45,207 nt of DNA from assembly GCA_021162205.1 (NCBI GenBank), contig JAGGZE010000090.1:1-45207 (forward strand). The letters are read 5' to 3'. Made by a program: the position numbers and the translations under genes. Below, in pieces: positions 26,792 to 35,098 of this stretch (positions are counted from its first letter, which is position 1; every line of letters starts with the position of its first letter). Under the pieces are notes generated by a model. The model worked only from the letters and a program-made list of their open reading frames with translations. It searched no databases and was not told where the DNA came from. This stretch comes from a bacterium (GTDB lineage Bacteria; UBP14; UBA6098; B30-G16).

Positions 26792-27010
26792 ATGCAAAAC
26801 CAAACTTATAATAACGAAATTATCTTTCTTGTCGAGGAAGATATCGAAGGTGGCTATAATGCGAAAGCGATGGGCTTCCCTATTTTTACTCAGGCAGAAA
26901 CAATCGATGAACTCAAGGAAATGATAGACGATGCCGTTCGATGCCATTTCAAAACATTACCACAAATGATTCGGCTTCACTTTGTCAGAGATGAGGTTAT
27001 GGCAGTATGA
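26792..27010 (+). CDS. HicB-like antitoxin
   Basis: 72-residue HicB-like protein with the partial RNase H-like fold typical of HicB antitoxins (IIFLVEEDIEGGYNAKAMGFPIFTQAETIDELKEMIDDAVRCHF). It should bind and neutralise the product of the next gene. No C-terminal DNA-binding domain is present, as in short HicB forms. ACGGAGG precedes the ATG. The stop overlaps the start of the toxin gene by 4 bases (ATGA). Confidence 0.82.
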   Translation: MQNQTYNNEIIFLVEEDIEGGYNAKAMGFPIFTQAETIDELKEMIDDAVRCHFKTLPQMIRLHFVRDEVMAV

Positions 27011-27252
27011 AAATTCCCAGAGACTTATCGAGCAGAGAATTAATTATAGTGCTCGAAAAATTCGGTTACTCTGTGATTCATCAAACAGGCAGTCATATCA
27101 AGATTAGAACCGAGCAAGAAGGTGTTCACTCCATTACAATTCCAGCCGAACGAGAATTGAAAGTTGGAACATTGAACTCGATAATTCTCGAAATTGCCCA
27201 TCATTTTCAGATAACAAAATGGGAATTAATCGCTTCGCTTTTCGGAAAATAG
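27007..27252 (+). CDS. hicA: HicA-like toxin (mRNA interferase)
   Basis: 81-residue HicA/YcfA-type double-stranded-RNA-binding toxin that cleaves or blocks mRNA when free of its antitoxin. The family motif with the catalytic histidine is GSHIKIR, after LSSRELIIVLEKFGYSVIHQT; VPxHxx-like positions are replaced by ITIPAERELKVGTL. Its start overlaps the HicB-like stop (ATGA), typical of toxin-antitoxin operons although the antitoxin-first order is the less common one. Located in an accessory island between two 54-bp direct repeats. Confidence 0.82.
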   Translation: MKIPRDLSSRELIIVLEKFGYSVIHQTGSHIKIRTEQEGVHSITIPAERELKVGTLNSIILEIAHHFQITKWELIASLFGK

Positions 27253-27400
27253 TTACTAAAGATTAATTATTTCACATCATTTCATCATTCAATCAGTTAT
27301 ATCACTGGTTCAGAAACTGTTTTCTGCGTCTCTTTTCATCGAGGAAATGAATTACCCCCGACTTTATCGAGATATTCGACTCGCTGACCATTGTAAACAA

Positions 27401-27467
27401 GGCGGATTTGACAAAAATTCAGTGTGTGGTTTCAACCGTTCGGTTCGTAAATCCAAGTTAATCCGCC
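27401..27467. repeat. Large nested hairpin between toxin-antitoxin pairs
   Basis: Outer stem GGCGGATT (27401-27408)/AATCCGCC (27460-27467), perfect 8 bp. Inner stem AACCG/CGGTT (27434-27445). Same nested architecture as the dispersed family, without the terminator arm. Confidence 0.65.
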
Positions 27468-27484
27468 ATGAAAACATCCGAATA

Positions 27485-27540
27485 GGCAACAGGGAATCGA
27501 CGAAATCGAGGAAAGTTGCCCTGAAAACACCCGAAGCGTG
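27485..27540 (-). repeat. Nested-hairpin repeat copy I (reverse orientation)
   Basis: Read on the minus strand: terminator arm CACGC/GGGTG-like (27540-27528, one mismatch), TTTTC, then outer stem GGCAAC/GTTGCC (27485-27490 with 27515-27520) around a TCGA/TCGA inner stem. It is the only complete copy pointing left. Together with 27401-27467 it accounts for most of the 400-bp gap 27253-27654; no gene is supported there. Confidence 0.7.
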
Positions 27541-27582
27541 TCCGCGCCGATTCTGTTTCCCTAAAATTTTCTCAAAAATAAT

Positions 27583-27610
27583 TTGACATCTCATAAATAA
27601 TCCCTATCTT
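27583..27610 (+). promoter_or_regulatory. Promoter candidate for RelBE-like pair
   Basis: TTGACA (27583-27588), 16-base spacer, TATCTT (27605-27610), 45 bp before the antitoxin ATG. The -35 box is exact, the -10 box 4 of 6. Confidence 0.45.
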
Positions 27611-27654
27611 ATTCGATGATATGAAATTCAACTTCATTTCATAAGGATAAAACA

Positions 27655-27852
27655 ATGCAAATCGCAATAGACCAGACAACATTATATACACTCATCAAAA
27701 AAGCCGTGAAAGAAGCCATCGAGGAAGAGGAATACAAACTATTCCTTGCCCACATTCCCGAAGTCTCCGATGAGGAGATGCAAGAAATCGAGCGCATTCA
27801 TGGCAAACCCGGCGAGAAGGATGTCGCACATTCCGTTACGGTGCAAACGTGA
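27655..27852 (+). CDS. RelB/ParD-like antitoxin (small acidic protein)
   Basis: 65-residue acidic protein (TLIKKAVKEAIEEEEYKLFLAHIPEVSDEEMQEIERIHG) that fits the pattern of toxin-neutralising antitoxins: helical, with an extended C-terminal part to wrap the toxin. No DNA-binding motif is obvious. Identification rests mainly on position directly before a RelE-like toxin, with a 4-base overlap (27849-27852). ATAAGGAT lies upstream of the ATG. Codon use resembles the host chromosome. Confidence 0.72.
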   Translation: MQIAIDQTTLYTLIKKAVKEAIEEEEYKLFLAHIPEVSDEEMQEIERIHGKPGEKDVAHSVTVQT

Positions 27853-28121
27853 ATTGGAGTATCGAATTTTCGCCAAAGGTTCTAAAGTTTGCACAAAAAC
27901 ATGAAATCCTCGATGCCATTATCGACAAGATTACGCAGTTTATAACCGCCCGTGAAGGAAAAGCTTATGTTCCCGATGTGAAGTCTTTGAAGGGAATCTG
28001 GAAAGGATACTATCGCATTCGATACCGAAAGTTGCGGATTATTTTCGAGATATATGACGAGAACAAGACCATCTATATCGAGGCAATCGATAATCGGGCA
28101 AAAGTCTATCGAAAGAAATGA
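27849..28121 (+). CDS. RelE/ParE-family toxin
   Basis: 90-residue type II toxin. The typical RelE/ParE strand pattern is visible: WSIEFSPKVLKFAQKH at the start, then LKGIWKGYYRIRYRKLRIIFEIYDENKTIYIEAIDNRAKVY, where the YRIRYRKLRI segment holds the basic and aromatic residues used to bind ribosomal mRNA or a gyrase target. Which of these it attacks cannot be told from sequence alone. Overlaps its antitoxin by 4 bases. Confidence 0.85.
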   Translation: MNWSIEFSPKVLKFAQKHEILDAIIDKITQFITAREGKAYVPDVKSLKGIWKGYYRIRYRKLRIIFEIYDENKTIYIEAIDNRAKVYRKK

Positions 28122-28169
28122 AATCCTGAATTGCGCCATCCTTTTCTCCTTCATTCCGCGATTCTGGCT

Positions 28170-28233
28170 TTCTTTCACACTCCAAAACCCGCTCTCAGAT
28201 TAATTGGAATTTTTCTTGCGAAAGAAAAGCGGG
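28170..28233. repeat. 54-bp direct repeat R2 with terminal inverted ends
   Basis: Second copy of R1 (28170-28223), 59 bp before the HEPN-motif gene. Here the ends pair: TTCTTTC (28170-28176) with GAAAGAA (28220-28226). Inside lies CCCGCT (28188-28193)/AGCGGG (28228-28233). R1 and R2 are in the same orientation about 1.49 kb apart and bracket both toxin-antitoxin pairs. Confidence 0.75.
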
Positions 28234-28282
28234 TGGTGTAAATTTTGGGAAGAGAAAATGAAATAGGAGGGGAAAATGGATA

Positions 28283-29158
28283 ATGGATACTGAATTAAAG
28301 ATACAATTAGAGCAATATCTTAAATCTGGAAGCGATGGTTCGTATGGACAAAGGGTTCAAGAATCATTTGAGGAATATGAATCCTTTGATGAATGGAATA
28401 AAAGTGCAATTAAGTACATCAATGACTTGTTTAAGCCGAACCCAAGTGAATTGGAACAAAATATCATCGATTATACCTTTATTTTATGTAAATCCTTTAT
28501 TGCAACTTACTTAGAAACAAAAAAGAAAGATAAAGAGATAGCACATAGTTTCCTGAAATCACTATTCTTTGACTTTCCTGGGATTGATGAGTCAAAGCTC
28601 TTTAGCAAATGGCAATCTCTTACCGAAGCTTCTTTTGCTTTTCAAGCAGTTGCACATTCAAATAACTATAACTTAGTGTGGCAACAGTCCAAGACATTAA
28701 CTCGTGCCTATCAAGAATTTATCAATGGATTATTTGGATTCTTGATTATATGTTGGAGATGTATTAATGGTAAAACTCTAAATAAAAATGTATTTAAAAA
28801 CACTTATGGCTCAAAGATGGAAGAACTTTATAAACTCACAGATGGTGATGAAGGAATTTTCGCACAAATTTTTCACATTTGCAATCCCAAACTGAGAAAT
28901 GCAATTGCTCATGATAATATTTGGAACAATCCAGAAGCAGAAAAAATAGTCTATAAAAGTGTTGGACAAAATGTCTATCGTGGTGAAATAGACATTAGCA
29001 AATTCTTGCTTTTTGCATCGTTGGGTACTCGATTAGGGCAATCATACTTCGCATCGATTTGTGCAGTTCTGCTCATGGAAGAAGGAAAAGAAAACGAAAT
29101 AGAGCAACTACCTTCCCAATTGGTAGGAATGTTTTATAAGAAGATTAAAAATTCATAA
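28283..29158 (+). CDS. HEPN-motif protein, probably horizontally acquired
   Basis: 291-residue helical protein with the HEPN-type motif R-x4-H: Arg205 and His210 in KLRNAIAHDN, the active-site pattern of HEPN RNases. No other domain recognised. Its codon use differs from neighbours: Ile, Phe and Val codons before G end in T (ATT GAT, TTT GAG) where the chromosome uses C. AGGAGGGG precedes the ATG. It stands alone after direct repeat R2 in an island with two toxin-antitoxin pairs, so a role in RNA-targeting defence or abortive infection is plausible. RNase activity is inference; many HEPN-like proteins are inactive. Confidence 0.6.
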   Translation: MDTELKIQLEQYLKSGSDGSYGQRVQESFEEYESFDEWNKSAIKYINDLFKPNPSELEQNIIDYTFILCKSFIATYLETKKKDKEIAHSFLKSLFFDFPGIDESKLFSKWQSLTEASFAFQAVAHSNNYNLVWQQSKTLTRAYQEFINGLFGFLIICWRCINGKTLNKNVFKNTYGSKMEELYKLTDGDEGIFAQIFHICNPKLRNAIAHDNIWNNPEAEKIVYKSVGQNVYRGEIDISKFLLFASLGTRLGQSYFASICAVLLMEEGKENEIEQLPSQLVGMFYKKIKNS

Positions 29159-29224
29159 GATATAAAATTGATGTAAAATCATATAAACACTCTCTCCCAC
29201 AGCGACAACCAGAAGGAGAAACAA

Positions 29225-29335
29225 ATGGCGATGAAATTTGATAATTTTGATAATTTTGATGCGAATTATATAAAATTTAATATTTTCAAGGAGAAAAGAA
29301 AATGGGTTATCGATTCGATGATAAGGGATTTATGA
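29225..29335 (+). CDS. Possible 36-residue leader ORF
   Basis: ATG 29225 follows AAGGAG and opens a short frame (starts MAMKFDNFDNFDANYI) overlapping the start of the next gene by 34 bases in another frame. The repeated GATAATTTT in it may be slippage. A coupled leader peptide is possible; a spurious ORF equally so. Confidence 0.3.
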   Translation: MAMKFDNFDNFDANYIKFNIFKEKRKWVIDSMIRDL

Positions 29336-29802
29336 TTATCCCCGACCCTCGTGAGATTCGCCGTGAGCGTGAAATTGCCGAGACGAATAAAAATGAATGT
29401 ATAATCGTAAGAAAAGCTTTCTGCCCCAATGGGCATAATCTAATCGATGAATATGTGAATTTCAATGGATTTGCTGGAATTAGATTGAAAATCAGCCGTC
29501 CAAATGGCGATGAAGGCGAAATGGTGCTTTCTCCCATATTCGGCGACCAATCTATCGTTTATATTGGAATAAAACCACAAAATGGTGAAAAATTAGATAT
29601 ATTTTGTCCCGAATGCGGTGAGAAATTGCCGATTATTCAGCACTGTGAATATTGCGAAAATGGCGACATTATAGGTCTTTCGCTCGATGAGAAATTCGAT
29701 ATTACAAACGGGATAGCATTTTGCGATGTCGTGGGCTGCCCGAGTTCTTACATTGTCGATTCGGACGAACTAATCGAGAAAGCTTATCTCGAAACAAGAT
29801 AG
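29302..29802 (+). CDS. Hypothetical zinc-ribbon protein
   Basis: 166 residues. Two or three Cys pairs suggest zinc ribbons: AFCPNGH (near 41-47), IFCPECGEK (near 101-109), HCEYCENG (near 114-121) and FCDVVGCPS (near 142-150). No membrane segment. The role is unknown; ribbons of this sort occur in nucleic-acid binding or chaperone-like proteins. AAGGAG precedes the ATG. It converges with cinA, with 3 bp between stops. Confidence 0.65.
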   Translation: MGYRFDDKGFMIIPDPREIRREREIAETNKNECIIVRKAFCPNGHNLIDEYVNFNGFAGIRLKISRPNGDEGEMVLSPIFGDQSIVYIGIKPQNGEKLDIFCPECGEKLPIIQHCEYCENGDIIGLSLDEKFDITNGIAFCDVVGCPSSYIVDSDELIEKAYLETR

Positions 29803-29805
29803 CGA

Positions 29806-31068
29806 TTAGCAGAATTCGCCGCCATCCTCGAAAGGATATTTTTCGATATCACCAAATTGCAATGCGCACCAAAGCACATTAAGTCCCGCCGATACACTTC
29901 TTGTGCGAATAGCATTTCGACCGCCGAAGAAATTGTATTTGCGGACATAATTTCGTTCCCGTGTGGATAGAGCGACATATACGAGTCCAACAGGTTTCTT
30001 CGATGTTTCGGAAGAGGGTCCCGCGATTCCTGTAATTCCAATACCGTAATCTGTATCGAATTTCGATTTTGCACCGAAAGACATTTGCTCGGCGATTTGC
30101 CTGCTAACAGCACCATATTTCGATAAAGTTTTTTCATCGATACCTAAAATGTTCAATTTCGCCGAGTTAGCATAGGATACGATTCCGCCGAGAAAATAAT
30201 CCGAGCTGCCCGGTATATCGACAATTTTAGATGCAAGCATTCCGCCGGTGCAGGATTCAGCAACCGATAGTGTTTCATTTCGTCGACGAAGTATCTCGCC
30301 GATTACAGCCTCGATTTTTCTGCCCTCATCTCTTGCGAAAGTATATGGACTCAGTTTTTCAGATAGAATATTTTCAGCGGATTCGACATCGTCGGGATTG
30401 TCTGATGATATATATAAATCGACACCCATCAAAGATGGATAGAATGCGGTATCGATGGAATCGGGCAAAGTCATTTTTCCCACCCATTCGGCGATAAGCG
30501 ATTCGGGAATCCCTATTGTTCTGAATGTGGCATAGGATTTCGGTTTCAAATCGAGTTCCTTTTGCAAAATCAATCGAACAGATTTGAATACGGTCATCAT
30601 TTCGCTGGGCGGTCCAGGCAGAAGAAAAATCAATTTAGAATGATAATTGACAAAAATACCGGGAGCAGTGCCTTCATCGTTTTCGATTGGAACCGCACCA
30701 TCGGGAAGATATGCCTGAACGAGGTTATTCTCCGGCATTTCGAGATTTCGCTTGCGGAAAAATTCGCGGATTTTTTGAGCGATACGCTGATTTAGAACCA
30801 AATCCTTACCGAGAAAACGAGCGAGTCCATTTCTTGTGGTATCGTCGCGAGTCGGTCCGAGACCACCTGTGATAAAGATTATCTCCGCCATTTCGACAGC
30901 ACTGTCGATTCCAGCACAAACCCATTCTTCGGTATCGGAAAATGTATGGTGCACTGAAACCTTTATCCCTAAAAAATATAATTTCCTCGCAAGGTAGGCG
31001 AAATTCGTATCGACAATTTTTCCCCTTAAAAGTTCATCGCCTATGGAAAGAATTACAGCATTGTGCAT
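29806..31068 (-). CDS. cinA: CinA-family protein (nicotinamide-nucleotide amidase / ADP-ribose pyrophosphatase)
   Basis: 420 residues, full length for CinA. The N-terminal MoaB-like COG1058 domain (about 1-170; ILSIGDELLRGKIVDTNFAYLA, FITGGLGPTRDDTT) hydrolyses ADP-ribose in studied members. The C-terminal PncC domain (about 255-415; SVAESCTGGMLAS, FGAKSKFDTDYGIGITGIAGP) deamidates NMN to NaMN and recycles pyridine nucleotides. A GAGG site precedes the ATG. NadD, in the same NAD pathway, is encoded 3.4 kb away on the other strand. Confidence 0.93.
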   Translation of the reverse strand: MHNAVILSIGDELLRGKIVDTNFAYLARKLYFLGIKVSVHHTFSDTEEWVCAGIDSAVEMAEIIFITGGLGPTRDDTTRNGLARFLGKDLVLNQRIAQKIREFFRKRNLEMPENNLVQAYLPDGAVPIENDEGTAPGIFVNYHSKLIFLLPGPPSEMMTVFKSVRLILQKELDLKPKSYATFRTIGIPESLIAEWVGKMTLPDSIDTAFYPSLMGVDLYISSDNPDDVESAENILSEKLSPYTFARDEGRKIEAVIGEILRRRNETLSVAESCTGGMLASKIVDIPGSSDYFLGGIVSYANSAKLNILGIDEKTLSKYGAVSRQIAEQMSFGAKSKFDTDYGIGITGIAGPSSETSKKPVGLVYVALSTRERNYVRKYNFFGGRNAIRTRSVSAGLNVLWCALQFGDIEKYPFEDGGEFC

Positions 31069-31093
31069 AACGACCTCGTTTCGAACAAATCTA

Positions 31094-31504
31094 TTAAACA
31101 GGTATATCGGCTTTATCTAAAATAGCCCGATTTAATGCATCTATTATTTCCTGTGTGAATTTCTTATCCTCGGATGAATATGCAATAATATTGTTATCCG
31201 AAAAATTTAATTTTATGTAATATATCGGCTTTACATTAGCCCAGATAAAATTGAAAATTCCCAATGCAACAAATACAAGCCCGAGAATAGATACAATCGA
31301 TGCCGATGAAATGAGTCCAATGAGAATCAATATAATTCCGATTGCTGAAAGAATGAGAGCTTCACGAACTTTTTTCACACTTTTAACTAACGATATGGAA
31401 ACAATGTTCTCGACCATATATGGTTTCCCCGAAAGCAGCGCTTTCGTTTCGGTTATGAGAACATTATTAGAATTGAAATATATCTTTTCGTTTTTTTCTG
31501 TCAT
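31094..31504 (-). CDS. DUF6232-like membrane protein
   Basis: 136 residues. A cytoplasmic beta segment (KIYFNSNNVLITETKALLSGKPYMVENIVSISL) is followed by two hydrophobic helices (about 48-90) and a C-terminal soluble part. This layout resembles DUF6232 family proteins of unknown function. AGGAG precedes the ATG. It is transcribed toward cinA with a 25-bp gap, so the two may form an operon. Confidence 0.6.
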   Translation of the reverse strand: MTEKNEKIYFNSNNVLITETKALLSGKPYMVENIVSISLVKSVKKVREALILSAIGIILILIGLISSASIVSILGLVFVALGIFNFIWANVKPIYYIKLNFSDNNIIAYSSEDKKFTQEIIDALNRAILDKADIPV

Positions 31505-31741
31505 AGTATCTCCTATAAAATATTTATATACACTTTTAGTCGAAAATAATCCGCATTTTTTTATACAATATTAAAACCTTCAAAATCCCTCTAAAACAAT
31601 AATATAACCTTTCGATTTCAAAAGTAAAGCGATATTGTTATTTAACCGATGAGATTTATTTCGTAATTGTTTCTAAATTTTCCGTATTCGACCTTAAAAG
31701 ATATATTTCGATGAAATAAATTTATCGAGCTTAATATAATC

Positions 31742-31796
31742 GGCGGATTTCTGAATCCCGATGAAATCGGTGTCGATTTTATCGCCTTGTTTTTTA
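31742..31796. repeat. Nested-hairpin element without terminator arm (copy L)
   Basis: GGCG (31742-31745)/CGCC (31783-31786) around CCGAT (31758-31762)-GAA-ATCGG (31766-31770), followed by TTGTTTTTT. It is the only structured element in the 464-bp gap 31505-31968, which is otherwise AT-rich with a possible weak promoter (TTGAAA at 31911-31916) before the transporter gene. Confidence 0.55.
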
Positions 31797-31968
31797 CAAT
31801 TTAATATTTTTCTTTGGAAAATAGTGAAAAGTTATAAATTTCAATGAAGGAATATGTTCCTTTATTCATTTAGAAAACATTACAAAATGACCACGCTCCA
31901 TTGAAAGTTAGTGGTTAAATAATTTTACATCGATAATTTTACATTGAATTCTTTAATAAGGGGGTGCA

Positions 31969-33462
31969 ATGGTATTCGGCGAAAAAGTCTATTGGGATAG
32001 CAAAACCGCATTTGTGTTGGCGGCAATCGGCTCGGCAATCGGACTTGGCAATGTCTGGCGATTTCCATATATCTGTTACAAATATGGTGGTGGAGCATTT
32101 CTAATCGCATATTTTGCCGCTCTGCTTATCGCAGGGATTCCACTTTTGATACTCGAATTTTCACTCGGACAGAGAATCGGTGGTTCGCCACCTACAGCAT
32201 TGGGCAAAGTTCACAAAAATTTCGCATGGCTTGGATGGTTCGCTATTTTCGTAGGATTCATCATAACGACTTATTATTCGGTCGTGATGTCGTGGTCGGC
32301 GAACTATCTTGTGCATTCGTTTTCACTCGCATGGGGCAACGACCCGAAAACATTTTTTTACTCTAATGTGCTAAATCTTTCAGATGGCATTTTCAAAATC
32401 GGTTCGCCACAACCATATCTTTTGCTCGGGTTAATTATCTGCTGGATATGGATACTTCTCTCTATCTGGAAAGGTGCTCGCACAGTGAGTAAAGTCGTAT
32501 ATGTTACAGTAACTCTGCCGTGGTTGATTCTTGTAATACTCGTTATCGGTGGATTCACGCTCGATGGTGCGATGGATGGTATCCGCTATTATCTCACGCC
32601 GGTATGGAGTCAACTACTCGAACCCGAACTTTGGCAGGCGGCATTCACTCAGGTATTTTTCTCGCTATCGGTCGGTTTCGGTGTGATGATTGCCTATGCC
32701 AGTTTTTTGCCGCCGAAATCCGATATCGTGAATAATGCATTCATAATCGGTCTCGCAGATGCTGCAACCGCATTTGTCGCTGGATTCGCTGTGTTTTCCG
32801 CACTCGGATATTACGCAAACATTCAGGGTGTCCCTGTTTCCGAGGTTATGAAAAGCGGTCCAGAACTCGCTTTCGTAACATATCCTGCGATTATCAATAA
32901 TCTTCCGCTGGCACCACTTATGGGAGTGCTATTTTTCATTATGCTTTTGACACTCGCAATAGATTCAGCATTTTCGCTTGTCGAGGCCGTTGTCGCAGGT
33001 TTTATGGAAACTTTCGCAATCCATCGCACAAAAATTAACCTAATCGTCGGTGGAATAGCATTTATTATCGCAATTTTATTCACTACTCGTGCAGGACTTT
33101 ACTGGCTCGACCTCGTCGACCATTATATGACATTTTTCGGATTATTCACAGTGGCATTTCTCGAATCTATCGCTGTAGGATGGTTTTTCGATACCGAACG
33201 ATTGCGACAACGAATTAATGAGCATTCGCTGGTTCATATCGGTAAATGGTGGAATGTTGCGGTTAAAATTGTGATTCCACTTATTGCACTCGTTCTGCTC
33301 GTGATTTCGGTTATCGGCATTATACAGAAACCTTACGGCGGTTATCCTCGCATGGCGGAACTTCTTGGCGGATGGATTCCACTCGTGCTTGTTATTATAA
33401 TAGGTATTTTACTCGGAAATATCACAAGAAAGATTTTGCGTAAATCCAAAGTAGAGAACTAA
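31969..33462 (+). CDS. Sodium-dependent transporter, SNF (neurotransmitter:sodium symporter) family
   Basis: 497-residue LeuT-fold sodium symporter with about 12 membrane helices. The helix-1 signature is clear: FVLAAIGSAIGLGNVWRFPYICYKYGGGAF (about 16-45), with unwound segment and sodium/substrate contacts. Bacterial members import amino acids or related compounds; the substrate cannot be read off here. AAGGGGGT precedes the ATG. It has its own upstream region and is probably monocistronic. Confidence 0.9.
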   Translation: MVFGEKVYWDSKTAFVLAAIGSAIGLGNVWRFPYICYKYGGGAFLIAYFAALLIAGIPLLILEFSLGQRIGGSPPTALGKVHKNFAWLGWFAIFVGFIITTYYSVVMSWSANYLVHSFSLAWGNDPKTFFYSNVLNLSDGIFKIGSPQPYLLLGLIICWIWILLSIWKGARTVSKVVYVTVTLPWLILVILVIGGFTLDGAMDGIRYYLTPVWSQLLEPELWQAAFTQVFFSLSVGFGVMIAYASFLPPKSDIVNNAFIIGLADAATAFVAGFAVFSALGYYANIQGVPVSEVMKSGPELAFVTYPAIINNLPLAPLMGVLFFIMLLTLAIDSAFSLVEAVVAGFMETFAIHRTKINLIVGGIAFIIAILFTTRAGLYWLDLVDHYMTFFGLFTVAFLESIAVGWFFDTERLRQRINEHSLVHIGKWWNVAVKIVIPLIALVLLVISVIGIIQKPYGGYPRMAELLGGWIPLVLVIIIGILLGNITRKILRKSKVEN

Positions 33463-33522
33463 ATAGCTTTCAACAAGTCGAGAATTGTTAGTTAAATAAT
33501 CGATTAATCGAGGATAGTAACG

Positions 33523-34431
33523 ATGGATATTATAATTTCAATTTTAGCTTTAATCATTTTAATACTGCTTATTGTGGTCATCACCATTGTTTCACACAAG
33601 GGCAAACGCGATGATTCGCAGAAAATTATTCTCGATACTGCGAAAGAAATTCAGCAGGGTGCGCAAAAGATTTCCGAACAGGTTTCGCAAAGACTCGATA
33701 ATCTGAATCGTCAACTGGGTGCAATAAATAAAGTCGGCGACCAAATCGAGCAATTCCAAAAATTTCTACTCGCACCAAAAACACGAGGCAATATCGGCGA
33801 AACATTTCTTGAAGATATGTTGGTCAAGGTGCTTCCAAGAGATATGTTCTCATTGCAGAATACTCATTTGGCAACTGGAATTCGTCCCGATGCTATTATA
33901 GAAACGGCACAAGGGAAAATACCTATCGATTCTAAATTCCCTATCGTGAATTATCGAAAATTCATCGATGCCCAAAGCGACGATGAGCGAAAAATTGCGA
34001 TAAAAGATTTCCGAAGAGACATCCGCAATCATATTCAGGCGGTATCGAAATATATTTTACCGCAATCGGGCACTGTTAATTTTGCGATAATGTATATTCC
34101 CGCCGAATCTATTTTCGCACACATTCTCGAAAATGAACAGGGAATTATTCACGAGGCACAGAACAAAAAGGTGATAATCGCATCGCCGAACTCGTTTTAT
34201 TATTTTTTACAATTGACATTAATTGCAATGCGTCAGCAAATCGCCGGTAAGAAAGCGAAAAAAATAGTGGCAGGATTGGAGGGAATTGCGATTACCGCTA
34301 ATAAACTCGAGGAAAGTGCCGAAAAAACTCAAAAGCAAATTTATAATGCTCAAAAAAATTCTGATAATACGAAAAATTTATGCTCGGATTTAATTTCAAA
34401 AATCAATAAACTCGGCGAGATGGAGGAATAG
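33523..34431 (+). CDS. rmuC: DNA recombination protein RmuC homologue
   Basis: 302 residues, shorter than E. coli RmuC. An N-terminal membrane helix (about 2-25) and coiled coil (about 35-85) precede the conserved nuclease-like domain (GNIGETFLEDMLVKVLP, GIRPDAIIETAQGKIPIDSKFP, AIMYIPAESIF), with another coiled coil at the end. RmuC limits inversions at short repeats, which is notable in a chromosome rich in inverted repeats, though that link is speculation. The stop is 1 base before the nadD start, so the two are translationally linked. Confidence 0.88.
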   Translation: MDIIISILALIILILLIVVITIVSHKGKRDDSQKIILDTAKEIQQGAQKISEQVSQRLDNLNRQLGAINKVGDQIEQFQKFLLAPKTRGNIGETFLEDMLVKVLPRDMFSLQNTHLATGIRPDAIIETAQGKIPIDSKFPIVNYRKFIDAQSDDERKIAIKDFRRDIRNHIQAVSKYILPQSGTVNFAIMYIPAESIFAHILENEQGIIHEAQNKKVIIASPNSFYYFLQLTLIAMRQQIAGKKAKKIVAGLEGIAITANKLEESAEKTQKQIYNAQKNSDNTKNLCSDLISKINKLGEMEE

Positions 34432-34432
34432 T

Positions 34433-35017
34433 GTGAAAATAGGAATTTTCGGCGGCACATTCGACCCGCCGCATATCGGTCATCTGATACTCGCAGAATT
34501 TGTGCGCGATGAAATCGGATTGGATGAAGTGTGGCTCGTTCCTGCACTCGACCCGCCGCATAAACTCGACAGGCACAAAACGCCAGCCGATATTCGCTAT
34601 GAAATGGTGAAACTCGCCTGCGGTAACGACGCATTCATTCGTCCATCGGATATCGACCTCGTGCATAGTCGCAGACCATCTTACACAATCGATTTGCTCG
34701 ATGAAATAAGTCTAAATTTCCCCGATAATGAATTTGTGCAGATAATCGGCGAGGATTCGATTGCAGAATTTACACTATGGAAAAGTTGGAATGAAATTCT
34801 AAAAAAATATCGCATCATCGGACTAAGAAGACGAGGAATCGACCTAACATGCGTAAATAATGAGGTGATTTCTTCGGTCGAGATACTTAACAATCCTTTA
34901 ATCGAATTATCCAGCACCGAGATAAGAAAAAGAATCATTAACGGCAAATCTGTGCGGTATATGGTATCGGAGCGAGTTTGGGATTTTATTTTCAGCAATA
35001 AAGTATATAAAAAATGA
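34433..35017 (+). CDS. nadD: Nicotinate-nucleotide adenylyltransferase
   Basis: 194-residue enzyme converting nicotinate mononucleotide and ATP to deamido-NAD, a core step of NAD synthesis. The nucleotidyltransferase motif GIFGGTFDPPHIGHL (about 3-17) and the C-terminal ELSSTEIRKRI motif (about 157-167) are present. GTG start with GGAGG 6 bases upstream inside the end of rmuC. Two-gene operon with rmuC. Confidence 0.94.
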   Translation: MKIGIFGGTFDPPHIGHLILAEFVRDEIGLDEVWLVPALDPPHKLDRHKTPADIRYEMVKLACGNDAFIRPSDIDLVHSRRPSYTIDLLDEISLNFPDNEFVQIIGEDSIAEFTLWKSWNEILKKYRIIGLRRRGIDLTCVNNEVISSVEILNNPLIELSSTEIRKRIINGKSVRYMVSERVWDFIFSNKVYKK

Positions 35018-35098
35018 AAATAATGAAAACTTTGTCTTGACTTTTCTGTTAGAATTCTCAATATATTATTAAAGGGACTTTCTAAATAGGAGAAGGTG

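Noticed and set aside
27347-27586. 79-residue plus-strand ORF
   Set aside because: It runs through two nested hairpins, lacks a ribosome site, and its product shows no protein-like pattern.
26685-28233. Integron attC sites around toxin-antitoxin cassettes
   Set aside because: Toxin-antitoxin cassettes suggest it, but I cannot find paired RYYYAAC/GTTRRRY core sites in R1 or R2, and there is no integrase gene in the window.
35037-35067. Promoter TTGACT...TATATT before the lipoprotein gene
   Set aside because: The spacer is 19 bases and the -10 box is not distinct in AT-rich sequence; too weak to list.
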